Made by a program: the position numbers and the translations under genes
Shown here: positions 18,199 through 25,562 of the stretch, in pieces
How the letters are laid out: each line of letters opens with the position of its first letter
Numbering within the stretch: the first letter of the stretch is position 1
Notes under the pieces: generated by a model
Told to the model about the DNA's origin: nothing
What the model saw: the letters and a program-made list of their open reading frames with translations, nothing else
Database searches by the model: none
Origin: Bacteroidia bacterium
Lineage (GTDB): Bacteria; Bacteroidota; Bacteroidia; Bacteroidales; F082
Assembly (NCBI GenBank): GCA_030537295.1
Contig: JAUNNU010000016.1
Location: 1 to 34,910, forward strand
DNA: 34,910 nt
Reading direction: 5' to 3'

Positions 18199-18725
18199 TG
18201 TTTCTAAGCAACGAAAATATAATCTTACGCACAGCGGAGCCTTACGATGCCGTATGCATCTACGAGTGGGAAAACGACCGCAGAATCTGGCGGGTAAGCG
18301 AGACACTCGCCCCCTACTCCATGCACCAAATCGAACAATTCTTATTGAATAACAACGATTTAGTTTCAGAAAAACAACTCCGCCTGATGATTGAGAACCG
18401 CAACGACAAGACACCAATCGGATGCATCGACATTTATGATTACGATGCTTTCAACGAGCGTGCCGGAATCGGAATTTTAATTGACGAGAATTTCAGAAAC
18501 AAAGGATTCGCCAAACAAGCCGTTGACATTCTCATCGACTACTGTTTTAACACTCTGATTCTCAAACAGATATACATCCTCACTTTCATCGACAATTTAA
18601 ATAGCATAAAATTGTTCGAGTCAACGGGTTTTGAAAGATGCGGGCACAGAAAACAATGGCTCAAAACACCTGACGGTTTCGTTGACCAACTTGAATATCA
18701 ACTAATTAACACAAACAAGATATGA
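18195..18725 (+). CDS. GNAT-family N-acetyltransferase (RimJ/SpeG-like)
   Basis: A 176-residue Acetyltransf_3-type GNAT enzyme (175 if the second Met at 18198 is used). Signs are the N-terminal ILRTAEPYDAVCIYEWEND, the acetyl-CoA loop region GILIDENFRNKGFAKQAVDILIDYCF (about residues 95-120) and the C-terminal NLNSIKLFESTGFE. Such proteins acetylate ribosomal-protein N-termini, polyamines or other amines; the substrate cannot be told here. It overlaps dapF upstream and mltG downstream (ATGA at 18722-18725), so it is translationally coupled to two cell-wall genes. That hints at, but does not show, a cell-wall-related substrate. Confidence 0.85.
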   Translation: MMFLSNENIILRTAEPYDAVCIYEWENDRRIWRVSETLAPYSMHQIEQFLLNNNDLVSEKQLRLMIENRNDKTPIGCIDIYDYDAFNERAGIGILIDENFRNKGFAKQAVDILIDYCFNTLILKQIYILTFIDNLNSIKLFESTGFERCGHRKQWLKTPDGFVDQLEYQLINTNKI

Positions 18726-19792
18726 AAATAAGGTCCAAAATAAACGAAAAGAAACGCAGAACCGTCAGATTATGCATTCTCATTTCTATGATGGTTTTGG
18801 CTGTTTTGGCCATGTTATTTTCATTTGCTTCGAGATGCATCTGGAGTGAAAACGTCAGGACTCCCAAAGGCGAAAATGTTTCCTTGTTTATACCTACACA
18901 TTCTGATTTTCAATCAGTTAAAGACAGCATAAATTCCGTATGTTACATTATTAAGCCAGGATTTTTTGAAATTCTTGCAAAAAAGCTCGATTACGTTGAC
19001 CACATCAAACCCGGACATTATATTTTGAAAGACGGAATGTCTAACTATCAATTAGTCAGTATGTTACGTTCAGGGAGACAGGTTCCTGTCAAAGTAGTTT
19101 TCAACAACATAAGAACCATTGAACAACTTGCCGGCAGAATCAGCACACAAATCGAAGCCGACTCCGTTTCGATACTCAACGAGTTGAGAAACAATAGTTG
19201 CCTGCAAGCTGAAGGTTTCAACCAATATAATTATGCAAGTCTTTTTATTCCAAACACTTACGAATTTTATTGGAACACTGATGCAAAAGGATTCGTTAAA
19301 AAGATGACGCATGAATATGAAAATTTCTGGAACGAGTCACGTTTGCAAAAAGCGGAACATCAGAATCTCACGCCATTGCAAGTCAGTGTTTTAGCGTCAA
19401 TCGTGGATAAGGAAACGACAAAAATTTCTGAGATGCGAACGATTTCTGGTGTTTACATAAATCGTTTGAAAAAAAGAATGCCGCTACAGGCCGATCCGAC
19501 CTTGGTTTTCGCCTTGGGCAACTTTGAGATTCACCGTGTTCTTGACGTCCACAAGGAAATTGAGTCGCCATACAACACATACAAATATGCGGGGCTTCCG
19601 CCAGGTCCAATTTGCATCCCGTCAATCGCCGCCATCGATGCGGTTTTGAACGCAGAAGAACACAAATATTTCTATTTCTGTGCAAAAGACGACCTTTCCG
19701 GCTCGCACGTCTTTGCGAAAAGACTTGACGAGCATAACGCCAACGCCGCAAAATACAGAAAAGCATTAAACAAACAAAGAATTTACAAATGA
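18722..19792 (+). CDS. mltG: Endolytic murein transglycosylase MltG
   Basis: A 356-residue YceG/MltG-family protein that cuts nascent glycan strands at the inner membrane. One transmembrane segment is seen (residues about 17-36, LCILISMMVLAVLAMLF). A LysM-like region follows, and the catalytic domain carries the conserved SVLASIVDKET (223-232). By alignment in mind with E. coli MltG, the catalytic Glu is E231, while the neighbouring Glu (E. coli 216) is Asp229 here. LQADPTLVFALG and YNTYKYAGLPPGPICIPS complete the signature. Overlaps at both ends (18722-18725 and 19789-19792) place it firmly in the operon. Confidence 0.93.
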   Translation: MKIRSKINEKKRRTVRLCILISMMVLAVLAMLFSFASRCIWSENVRTPKGENVSLFIPTHSDFQSVKDSINSVCYIIKPGFFEILAKKLDYVDHIKPGHYILKDGMSNYQLVSMLRSGRQVPVKVVFNNIRTIEQLAGRISTQIEADSVSILNELRNNSCLQAEGFNQYNYASLFIPNTYEFYWNTDAKGFVKKMTHEYENFWNESRLQKAEHQNLTPLQVSVLASIVDKETTKISEMRTISGVYINRLKKRMPLQADPTLVFALGNFEIHRVLDVHKEIESPYNTYKYAGLPPGPICIPSIAAIDAVLNAEEHKYFYFCAKDDLSGSHVFAKRLDEHNANAAKYRKALNKQRIYK

Positions 19793-21138
19793 AAGCATTC
19801 AAAGCATACGACATACGAGGTGTCTGGGGCATCGACCTCAACGAGGAAATTGCATACAGAATCGGATATTTTCTGCCTGACATATTGAAAACCAATACTT
19901 TCCTTGTCGGACGAGATATGCGTCTTTCGTCTGACACCGTTTTTGCGCAACTCACAAAAGGATTGAATGACAGAGGTGTTGACGTTGATAACATTGGACT
20001 TTCCACGACACCTTTGATTTATTGGTCAACGGCGAAATTCGGTTACGAGGCATCGGTAATGATCACGGCATCGCACAACCCGTCGAATCACAACGGATTC
20101 AAAATCAGCGCAAAAGACGCAAAACCAGTCGGTTACGACACTGGACTCAACAAACTTGAGAAACTTGTCGAATCAAATATTGCAACTCCAATCGCGGAGA
20201 AACGAGGTGTCTCAAGAGACATCAACGTTTACTCTCAATACATTGATTTTCAGAGGCAGTTCTTTAAAAACACAAACAATTTGAGAATTGGGATTGATTG
20301 CAGCAACGGAGCCGCATGTCTTTTCATCAAGGAATTGCTCGGCGATACACCTTATTATATTAATGACGTTCTTGACGGCAACTTTCCAGGTCATGAGCCG
20401 AATCCGTTGGAAGCGGAGAATCAAATCCAGATTAAAGAAACGGTTTTGAAAAACAAATGCGACATCGGACTGCTTTTCGACGGCGATGCCGACCGCATAA
20501 CTTTCATCGACGAGAAAGGACAATTCATCTCCCCCGACCTGATAATTGCTTTTTTAGGCAACTATTTCTTTGGCGAAAAACATCAGAAAGGCATTGTGCT
20601 GCAAGACATAAGATCATCGAGGGCGATTCAGGAATATCTCGGCAGGCTTTACGGTTCAAAAGTGGAGACATGGCGCGTCGGTCGAGCTTACGCCGCATTG
20701 AAACTCAGAGAGTTAGACGGATGCTTCGGTGGCGAACTTGCCGGGCATTATTATTTCCGCGACTTCTACTATTCAGATTCAGGAATAATGGCCGCCATGC
20801 TTGTCTTAAGACTTTTGTCTGAATTCAAGTCAGAAGGCAGAACCATGTCACAGATTATCAATGAGATAACCAATTATCACAATTCCGGCGAAATCAACTT
20901 CACAATTGAGAAAAAACAAGATGCCATGAATGCGGTCAGAGACCATTTCATGAATCTTGAAAAGCCAGAACAATTTCTTGATTTTGACGGTTATCGTCTT
21001 GATTATCAAGACTGGTGGTTGAACATTAGGCCATCGAACACCGAGCCATACCTAAGGTTTTTGGCCGAAGCCAAGTCTGAAAAAAAACTGCAGGAAATAA
21101 TTGGAACTGTCACAAATATCACCAACGAATACAAATAA
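19789..21138 (+). CDS. Phosphomannomutase/phosphoglucomutase
   Basis: A 449-residue alpha-D-phosphohexomutase that moves phosphate between C6 and C1 of hexoses. Visible motifs: the active-site phosphoserine S95 in ITASHNPSN, the Mg-binding loop DGDADRI (D231, D233, D235), the sugar-specificity loop GGELAGHYYF, and the phosphate-binding RPSNTEPYLR near the end. Specificity between mannose and glucose cannot be read from this. It overlaps mltG by 4 bases and is followed after 5 bases by the DUF2279 gene. It likely feeds nucleotide-sugar precursors for surface polysaccharides. It is distinct from glmM elsewhere in the window. Confidence 0.93.
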   Translation: MKAFKAYDIRGVWGIDLNEEIAYRIGYFLPDILKTNTFLVGRDMRLSSDTVFAQLTKGLNDRGVDVDNIGLSTTPLIYWSTAKFGYEASVMITASHNPSNHNGFKISAKDAKPVGYDTGLNKLEKLVESNIATPIAEKRGVSRDINVYSQYIDFQRQFFKNTNNLRIGIDCSNGAACLFIKELLGDTPYYINDVLDGNFPGHEPNPLEAENQIQIKETVLKNKCDIGLLFDGDADRITFIDEKGQFISPDLIIAFLGNYFFGEKHQKGIVLQDIRSSRAIQEYLGRLYGSKVETWRVGRAYAALKLRELDGCFGGELAGHYYFRDFYYSDSGIMAAMLVLRLLSEFKSEGRTMSQIINEITNYHNSGEINFTIEKKQDAMNAVRDHFMNLEKPEQFLDFDGYRLDYQDWWLNIRPSNTEPYLRFLAEAKSEKKLQEIIGTVTNITNEYK

Positions 21139-21143
21139 CAACT

Positions 21144-22112
21144 GTGTTGAAACGGATTATTTTATCGATATTTTTGATTTTGAGCACGTTGCTTGCTTCG
21201 GCGAGTGAACCTGTCGAGATATTGATAAAAGCGAAAATAGAGAAAAACAATCACAAGTCTCACGAAGCCAACACGTTGGACAAGAAAACGAGACGTAATA
21301 TCGCCATCGTCGGCGGTGTCACCGGCGGACTTTATGCGGCATCGATGACTGGGCTTTATTTCGCATGGTACGCCGATTATCCGCAGTCGGATTTTCACTT
21401 CTTCAATGACAACGCAGAGTGGCTTCAGATGGACAAGATGGGTCATGCCGCCACTGCATATAATGTCGGAATGATTGGTTATGAAGCGTTTAAGGCAGCG
21501 GGGCTCGATGAGAAACGTTCCATTTGGATTGGCGGTTCGCTCGGATTCGCCTTCCTGACCACCGTTGAAATCTTCGATGGTTTCTCCGACGGATGGGGCT
21601 TTTCGTGGGGCGACATGGCCGCAAACGCAATCGGAGCCGGACTTTTCATCGGGCAACAGTTTTTATGGCATGAACAACGAATCGCCTTGAAATATTCGTT
21701 TCACACCACAAAATACGCCCAATATCGTCCCGACTTACTCGGCAAAAACTTTATTGAACAGACAATTAAAGACTACAACGGAATAACCATCTGGGCATCG
21801 TGCAATTTCAAGTCGTTGTTTCTCAATGAGAAAAGTAAATTCCCTGCATGGCTCAACATCGCAATAGGCTACGGAGCCGACGGCATGACCGGCTCTTTTG
21901 AAAATTCCGCAGAATATCACGGCAAACCGATTCCTCATTTCGGCAGAAACAGACGATTTTTGCTGTCATTAGACATCGACCTGACAAGAATCCCTGTACA
22001 CAATAAATTTTGGAAATACACGTTGAAGGTGTTGAGTTTCATCAAGATTCCAATGACCGCCATCGAATACAGCACAAGCGGGGAATGGACCGGATACTGG
22101 CTTTATTTTTAA
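21144..22112 (+). CDS. DUF2279 outer-membrane-type protein
   Basis: A 322-residue protein with a signal peptide (LKRIILSIFLILSTLLASAS). It has the DUF2279/YfiM-like core: VGGVTGGLYAASMTGLYFAWY, DKMGHAATAYNVG, GFSWGDMAANAIGAG and an aromatic C-terminus (GEWTGYWLYF) that could be an outer-membrane strand. The central part contains two or three hydrophobic helices with small residues. Function is unknown. It has no ATG; the first usable codons are GTG at 21144 and TTG at 21147, five bases past the mutase stop. Confidence 0.85.
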   Translation: MLKRIILSIFLILSTLLASASEPVEILIKAKIEKNNHKSHEANTLDKKTRRNIAIVGGVTGGLYAASMTGLYFAWYADYPQSDFHFFNDNAEWLQMDKMGHAATAYNVGMIGYEAFKAAGLDEKRSIWIGGSLGFAFLTTVEIFDGFSDGWGFSWGDMAANAIGAGLFIGQQFLWHEQRIALKYSFHTTKYAQYRPDLLGKNFIEQTIKDYNGITIWASCNFKSLFLNEKSKFPAWLNIAIGYGADGMTGSFENSAEYHGKPIPHFGRNRRFLLSLDIDLTRIPVHNKFWKYTLKVLSFIKIPMTAIEYSTSGEWTGYWLYF

Positions 22113-22140
22113 AATTATGACAAAAAAAATTACAACAAAT

Positions 22141-22551
22141 ATGAATAAATTACTTTACATTGCAAGCCTGTTCGCTCTGACATTTTTAGTAAGTTGCGGA
22201 CAAGATCCTGAAAAATCAAGGTCGTATTTCAACGAAGGCATTGATTATCATTATGCCAGCCAATACGAGGAAGCCATTGAAAAGTTTGAAAAAGCAATCA
22301 AGGCGGACAAGAACAATTACGAGGCGTATTACTATCTCGGGTGTTCGTTCATGAACATCCAGCAGAAAGAAAATGCCTTAAATTGCTGGCTGAAAGCGGT
22401 GGAAATCAAACCTGACTATGCCGACGGATATTTCAACCTTGGGTTGTATTACAGGATTAACAACGACAGAGACATGGCATGTTACTACTTCAAATTAGCC
22501 GAACAATACGGCAGAAGCTGCATGCAGGATTACACAAAACATTGTTATTAA
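22141..22551 (+). CDS. Small TPR lipoprotein
   Basis: A 136-residue lipoprotein (FLVSC; Cys at residue 19). It carries three tandem tetratricopeptide repeats: SRSYFNEGIDYHYASQYEEA, IKADKNNYEAYYYLGCSFMN and ALNCWLKAVEIKPDYADGY. It likely acts as an adaptor in the periplasm. It ends the dapF-containing operon, 28 bases after the DUF2279 gene. An upstream in-frame Met at 22117 would lengthen the signal peptide; the ATG at 22141 gives the usual size. Confidence 0.8.
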   Translation: MNKLLYIASLFALTFLVSCGQDPEKSRSYFNEGIDYHYASQYEEAIEKFEKAIKADKNNYEAYYYLGCSFMNIQQKENALNCWLKAVEIKPDYADGYFNLGLYYRINNDRDMACYYFKLAEQYGRSCMQDYTKHCY

Positions 22552-22559
22552 TCAGACCA

Positions 22560-23117
22560 TCAGTAAAGTTCAACGCCTTCGAGTTCGGGGGCGTTGAAGT
22601 TTTCTTCCTCATGCATGTCAACAGAAATCACGCCGCCTTCCGGATCGTAGGTTATCCACTTTCCAACTTTAACTCCATTCTTATATTGGCCTTCAAACTG
22701 CGGCTCGCCAGTCTTGTAGTATGAAATCCAACGACCATCAAGAATGCCATTCTGATAAGTCTCAATCAATATCGTAATTCCTTGTATTTCATCGAAATAC
22801 TGCCATTCACCGTCACGTTTTTTGTTTTTGTAAAAGCCTTTTGCGACCACATTTCCATTCTCGGAATAAATCTCCGTTGACGCATCAATTCTGTTTTCAG
22901 AATACACTCTTTTTGCGCAAAGGACACCTCTTTCGTTAAAATAAATAAATTCACCGACAGGAAAGCCATTTACGAATGAACCTTTGCTTTTTATCTTTCC
23001 ATTGTCGTGATAATCAATCCATTGTCCTTGACGGCGACCTTCTTTGTCAGTCTTGTTTTGTGCAGATACAAAAAACGTAAGCAGCATCAGGACTGCGAGA
23101 AAACATATTCTTTTCAT
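22560..23117 (-). CDS. MORN-repeat secreted protein
   Basis: A 185-residue protein with a signal peptide (MKRICFLAVLMLLTFFVSAQ) and about six MORN-like repeats of the form G-x-W-x-Y-x-x-x-G (RQGQWIDYHDNGK, KRDGEWQYFDE, LDGRWISYYKTGEPQ, KVGKWITYDPEGG). Related proteins are often labelled YwqK-family antitoxin, but no toxin gene is next to it and it is exported. It probably lies in the periplasm or on the surface as a scaffold or binding protein. The start at 23117 gives the signal peptide; it is divergent from recR with a symmetrical shared promoter region. Confidence 0.8.
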   Translation of the reverse strand: MKRICFLAVLMLLTFFVSAQNKTDKEGRRQGQWIDYHDNGKIKSKGSFVNGFPVGEFIYFNERGVLCAKRVYSENRIDASTEIYSENGNVVAKGFYKNKKRDGEWQYFDEIQGITILIETYQNGILDGRWISYYKTGEPQFEGQYKNGVKVGKWITYDPEGGVISVDMHEEENFNAPELEGVELY

Positions 23118-23126
23118 TGTGTTTAA

Positions 23127-23168
23127 TTTTTTGCAAAAATATAGATAAATAACGTATTTTTGCAAAAA
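23127..23168. promoter_or_regulatory. Symmetrical overlapping divergent promoters: MORN gene (-) and recR (+)
   Basis: Arms TTTTTGCAAAAATA (23128-23141) and TATTTTTGCAAAAA (23155-23168) are a perfect inverted repeat around 13 bases. Plus strand: TTTG (23130-23133) and TATTTTTG (23155-23162), 21 bases apart. Minus strand: the mirrored pair, TTTG at 23166-23163 and TATTTTTG at 23141-23134. Both promoters thus have full consensus elements, and each arm is the -33 of one and the -7 of the other. Confidence 0.65.
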
Positions 23169-23177
23169 TTCTTTTGT

Positions 23178-23786
23178 ATGGCTGAATATTCTTCAATTCT
23201 GCTTGAAAAAGCCGTTGACGAACTTGCAAAACTGCCCGGAATCGGACGTAAGACCGCTTTGAGATTGGCTCTTCATCTTCTTGGCGAAGAGAAAATCTCG
23301 ACAGAAATGCTGTCGCAATCACTGTTAAACATGAGGAACAACATTGTTCTTTGCAAACATTGTTACAACATCAGCGACAATGACGTGTGTTCGATTTGTT
23401 CCAATCCTAAGAGGGACAGCGGCTTGCTTTGCGTTGTCGCCGACATGCGCGATGTAATGGCTATTGAGCGAACAAGCTCGTTCAACGGGATTTACCACGT
23501 GCTCGGCGGTGTCATCGACCCGATTAACGGAGTATCGCCAAACGATTTGAGAATCAAGGAATTAGTGGAAAGAAGTATAAAAGAAAATTTCAGAGAAATA
23601 ATATTGGCATTGCCGGCAACAATTGAAGGCGACACGACTAACTTTTACATTTTCAAGATGTTAAAGCATTTTCAAGGATCCATAACCGTCATTGCAAAAG
23701 GTATTTCCGTCGGCGACGCCTTGGAGTTTGCAGACGAAGTCACGCTCGGACGTTCAATCGCCAACCGTGTGCCGTTTGACAAATAA
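23178..23786 (+). CDS. recR: Recombination mediator RecR
   Basis: A 202-residue protein of the RecFOR pathway that helps load RecA onto single-stranded gaps. The N-terminal helix-hairpin-helix (LAKLPGIGRKTALRLALHLL, about 17-36) and zinc-type C59-C62-C71-C74 are present. The Toprim domain (LCVVADMRDVMAIE ... VLGG) follows, and the C-terminus is FADEVTLGRSIANRVPF. Length is standard. An in-frame Met six codons upstream (23160) lies inside the -7 element, so the ATG at 23178 is preferred. Confidence 0.96.
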   Translation: MAEYSSILLEKAVDELAKLPGIGRKTALRLALHLLGEEKISTEMLSQSLLNMRNNIVLCKHCYNISDNDVCSICSNPKRDSGLLCVVADMRDVMAIERTSSFNGIYHVLGGVIDPINGVSPNDLRIKELVERSIKENFREIILALPATIEGDTTNFYIFKMLKHFQGSITVIAKGISVGDALEFADEVTLGRSIANRVPFDK

Positions 23787-23808
23787 AACGTTTGGAAGTC
23801 GGGCAAGA

Positions 23809-24048
23809 CTAATCGCCATTAGTTTCATCAAAAAGATTCAACTGGTTTTCGCAGAGGTACAATTCTTCAGGAACGCCGTATTCATAATGAGATATGAAAC
23901 GTTCTATATTCTTCTTAATCAATTTGATAGGTGTGGTCTTTCTCGCCTTGCAATAATTAGTAAGAGACTTGTACTGTCCTTGTGTAAGTTTGAAAGTCAC
24001 GGCGTGAAACTTATAATTTCTGCGGCGTTTTTTGTTTTTCTTATTCAT
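23809..24048 (-). CDS. Small basic protein, possibly DNA-binding
   Basis: A 79-residue protein with a strongly basic N-terminus (MNKKNKKRRRNYKFH). A beta strand then two helices follow (AVTFKLTQGQYKSLTNYCKARKTTP, LIKKNIERFISHY), an arrangement like a ribbon-helix-helix fold. It ends in an acidic tail (NLFDETNGD). Its family is not one I can name, though it is short and compact like regulators of this type. It ends with TAG and lies 64 bases downstream of glmM on the same strand, with a hairpin between. No -7 element is obvious in the gap, so it may be read through from glmM. Confidence 0.6.
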   Translation of the reverse strand: MNKKNKKRRRNYKFHAVTFKLTQGQYKSLTNYCKARKTTPIKLIKKNIERFISHYEYGVPEELYLCENQLNLFDETNGD

Positions 24049-24069
24049 GTCATTAAATTTAGGGGTTAT

Positions 24070-24097
24070 GGGTGACGAAATGAGGCTTCCGTCACCC
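24070..24097. terminator. Hairpin between glmM and the 79-residue gene
   Basis: The stem GGGTGACG/CGTCACCC (24070-24077 and 24090-24097) has a 12-nt loop. A U-rich stretch follows only on the plus strand (GTTTATTTTTGG), which would be appropriate for ending recR read-through. On the minus strand it sits just after the glmM stop without a U-run, so there it may only attenuate or stabilise the glmM message. Confidence 0.45.
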
Positions 24098-24111
24098 GTT
24101 TATTTTTGGAT

Positions 24112-25494
24112 CTACATCATTTTTCTTGCTTCTTCAAGCATCATCTGTGCGAGGCGGTCGGCCTCCTCTTCCGACTTGCCTTCAGAATAGACGCGGATGA
24201 TAGGTTCAGTGTTTGACTTGCGGAGATGCACCCAGCCTTCTGCGAAATCGATTTTCACGCCGTCAATTGTCGTGACTTGTTCATTCTTGAACTTCTCTGC
24301 CATTTTTGCGAGAATGCCATCGACATCGGTCGCCGGAGTGAGCTGAATCTTGTTTTTCGACATGTAATAAAGCGGGAATTTCTTCTTCAGTTCCGACACA
24401 TGACAATGATTTTCAGCGAGATATGTCAAGAAAAGTCCGACACCGACGAGAGCATCGCGTCCGTAGTGTATTTCAGGATATATGACACCGCCGTTGCCTT
24501 CGCCGCCGATGACAGCACCGACTTCCTTCATTTTGGCGACCACGTTCACCTCGCCGACTGCCGCCGCCGAATACTGTCCGCCAGCGGCGTTTGTCACGTC
24601 GCGCAAAGCACGTGTTGACGAAAGATTTGAAACGGTGTTGCCTTTTTTATGTTCGAGGATATAGGAAGCGACCGTCACCAAAGTATATTCCTCGCCGTAC
24701 ATCTCGCCTTTCTCATTGATAAATGCGAGGCGGTCAACGTCGGGGTCAACGACGATGCCGAGGTCGGCGCCGCATTCCTTCACTTTTGCGCAGGTGTCAA
24801 CGAGATTCACTGCAAGCGGCTCCGGGTTGTGCGCGAATTTTCCGGTCACATCACAATTAAGTTCGACAATGTCTTTGACCCCTAACTTCTTGAGTAACAT
24901 TGGGATTGCCATTCCGCCAGTTGAGTTAACACCGTCAACGACGACTTTAAGACCGGCTTTTTCAATGAGTTCTTTCTTTACCAACGGAAGTTTGCAAACC
25001 ATGTCGGCATGACGTTCCATCCAGCCTTCGGCCAAGGTATAAGTTCCCATTTCGTCAATCGGAGAAAATTCATAATCATCGGCTGCGGCTTTTCCGAGAA
25101 GCCATTTCCCATCGGCGGCATCGATGAATTCGCCTTTATTATCAAGGAGTTTCAAGGCATTCCACTCTTTCGGGTTATGCGAGGCGGTAAGGATGACGCC
25201 GCCGTCGGCTTTCAGTTCCGTGACGGCAATCTCCGTCGTCGGGGTCGTGCTGAGGCCGATGTCGATTACGTCGGCACCCATAGCCTGAAGGTTTCCGCAA
25301 ACGAGTTGGTTCACCATGAAGCCGGAGAGACGTCCGTCGCGACCGACAACAATACGCGGACGTTTTACGCCGCTGCGTCTAATTAAACAAATAAAGGCCG
25401 AAGTAAGCCTTACAATATCTATCGGGGTCAATCCGTCGTCCGGCCTGCCGCCAATTGTCCCGCGGAATCCGGAAATTGATTTAATCAATGGCAT
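24112..25494 (-). CDS. glmM: Phosphoglucosamine mutase
   Basis: A 460-residue enzyme converting glucosamine-6-phosphate to glucosamine-1-phosphate on the way to UDP-GlcNAc. It opens with the Bacteroidota-type signature LIKSISGFRGTIGG, has phosphoserine S105 in LTASHNPKE, the Mg loop DPDVDRL (D250, D252, D254), the specificity loop GGEGNGGVIYP and phosphate-binding RKSNTEPIIR. This type is routinely assigned as GlmM in the group, although hexomutase specificity is not certain from sequence. It ends with TAG. Its promoter overlaps that of the divergent TPR gene. Confidence 0.9.
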   Translation of the reverse strand: MPLIKSISGFRGTIGGRPDDGLTPIDIVRLTSAFICLIRRSGVKRPRIVVGRDGRLSGFMVNQLVCGNLQAMGADVIDIGLSTTPTTEIAVTELKADGGVILTASHNPKEWNALKLLDNKGEFIDAADGKWLLGKAAADDYEFSPIDEMGTYTLAEGWMERHADMVCKLPLVKKELIEKAGLKVVVDGVNSTGGMAIPMLLKKLGVKDIVELNCDVTGKFAHNPEPLAVNLVDTCAKVKECGADLGIVVDPDVDRLAFINEKGEMYGEEYTLVTVASYILEHKKGNTVSNLSSTRALRDVTNAAGGQYSAAAVGEVNVVAKMKEVGAVIGGEGNGGVIYPEIHYGRDALVGVGLFLTYLAENHCHVSELKKKFPLYYMSKNKIQLTPATDVDGILAKMAEKFKNEQVTTIDGVKIDFAEGWVHLRKSNTEPIIRVYSEGKSEEEADRLAQMMLEEARKMM

Positions 25495-25509
25495 AGTTTT
25501 CTTTTAAAA

Positions 25510-25547
25510 TTTGCGCAAAATTACAATAATTTTAGTACTTTTGCAAA
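25510..25547. promoter_or_regulatory. Overlapping divergent promoters: glmM (-) and TPR gene (+)
   Basis: Plus strand: TTTG (25510-25513) and TACTTTTG (25536-25543), 22 bases apart. Minus strand: TTTG (25547-25544) and TAATTTTG (25523-25516), 20 bases apart. The -7 elements are separated by 12 bases, the same layout as at 23127-23168, but the arms are only partly symmetrical. Confidence 0.6.
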
Positions 25548-25562
25548 AATTTTTAAATATCT

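Noticed and set aside
22560..23117. Antitoxin of a YwqK-type toxin-antitoxin pair
   Set aside because: It has a signal peptide, and no toxin-like gene is adjacent; MORN repeats alone do not make it an antitoxin.
19789..25494. The two phosphohexomutases as a recent duplication
   Set aside because: They share only family motifs; their specificity loops and N-termini differ and fit two long-separated families.
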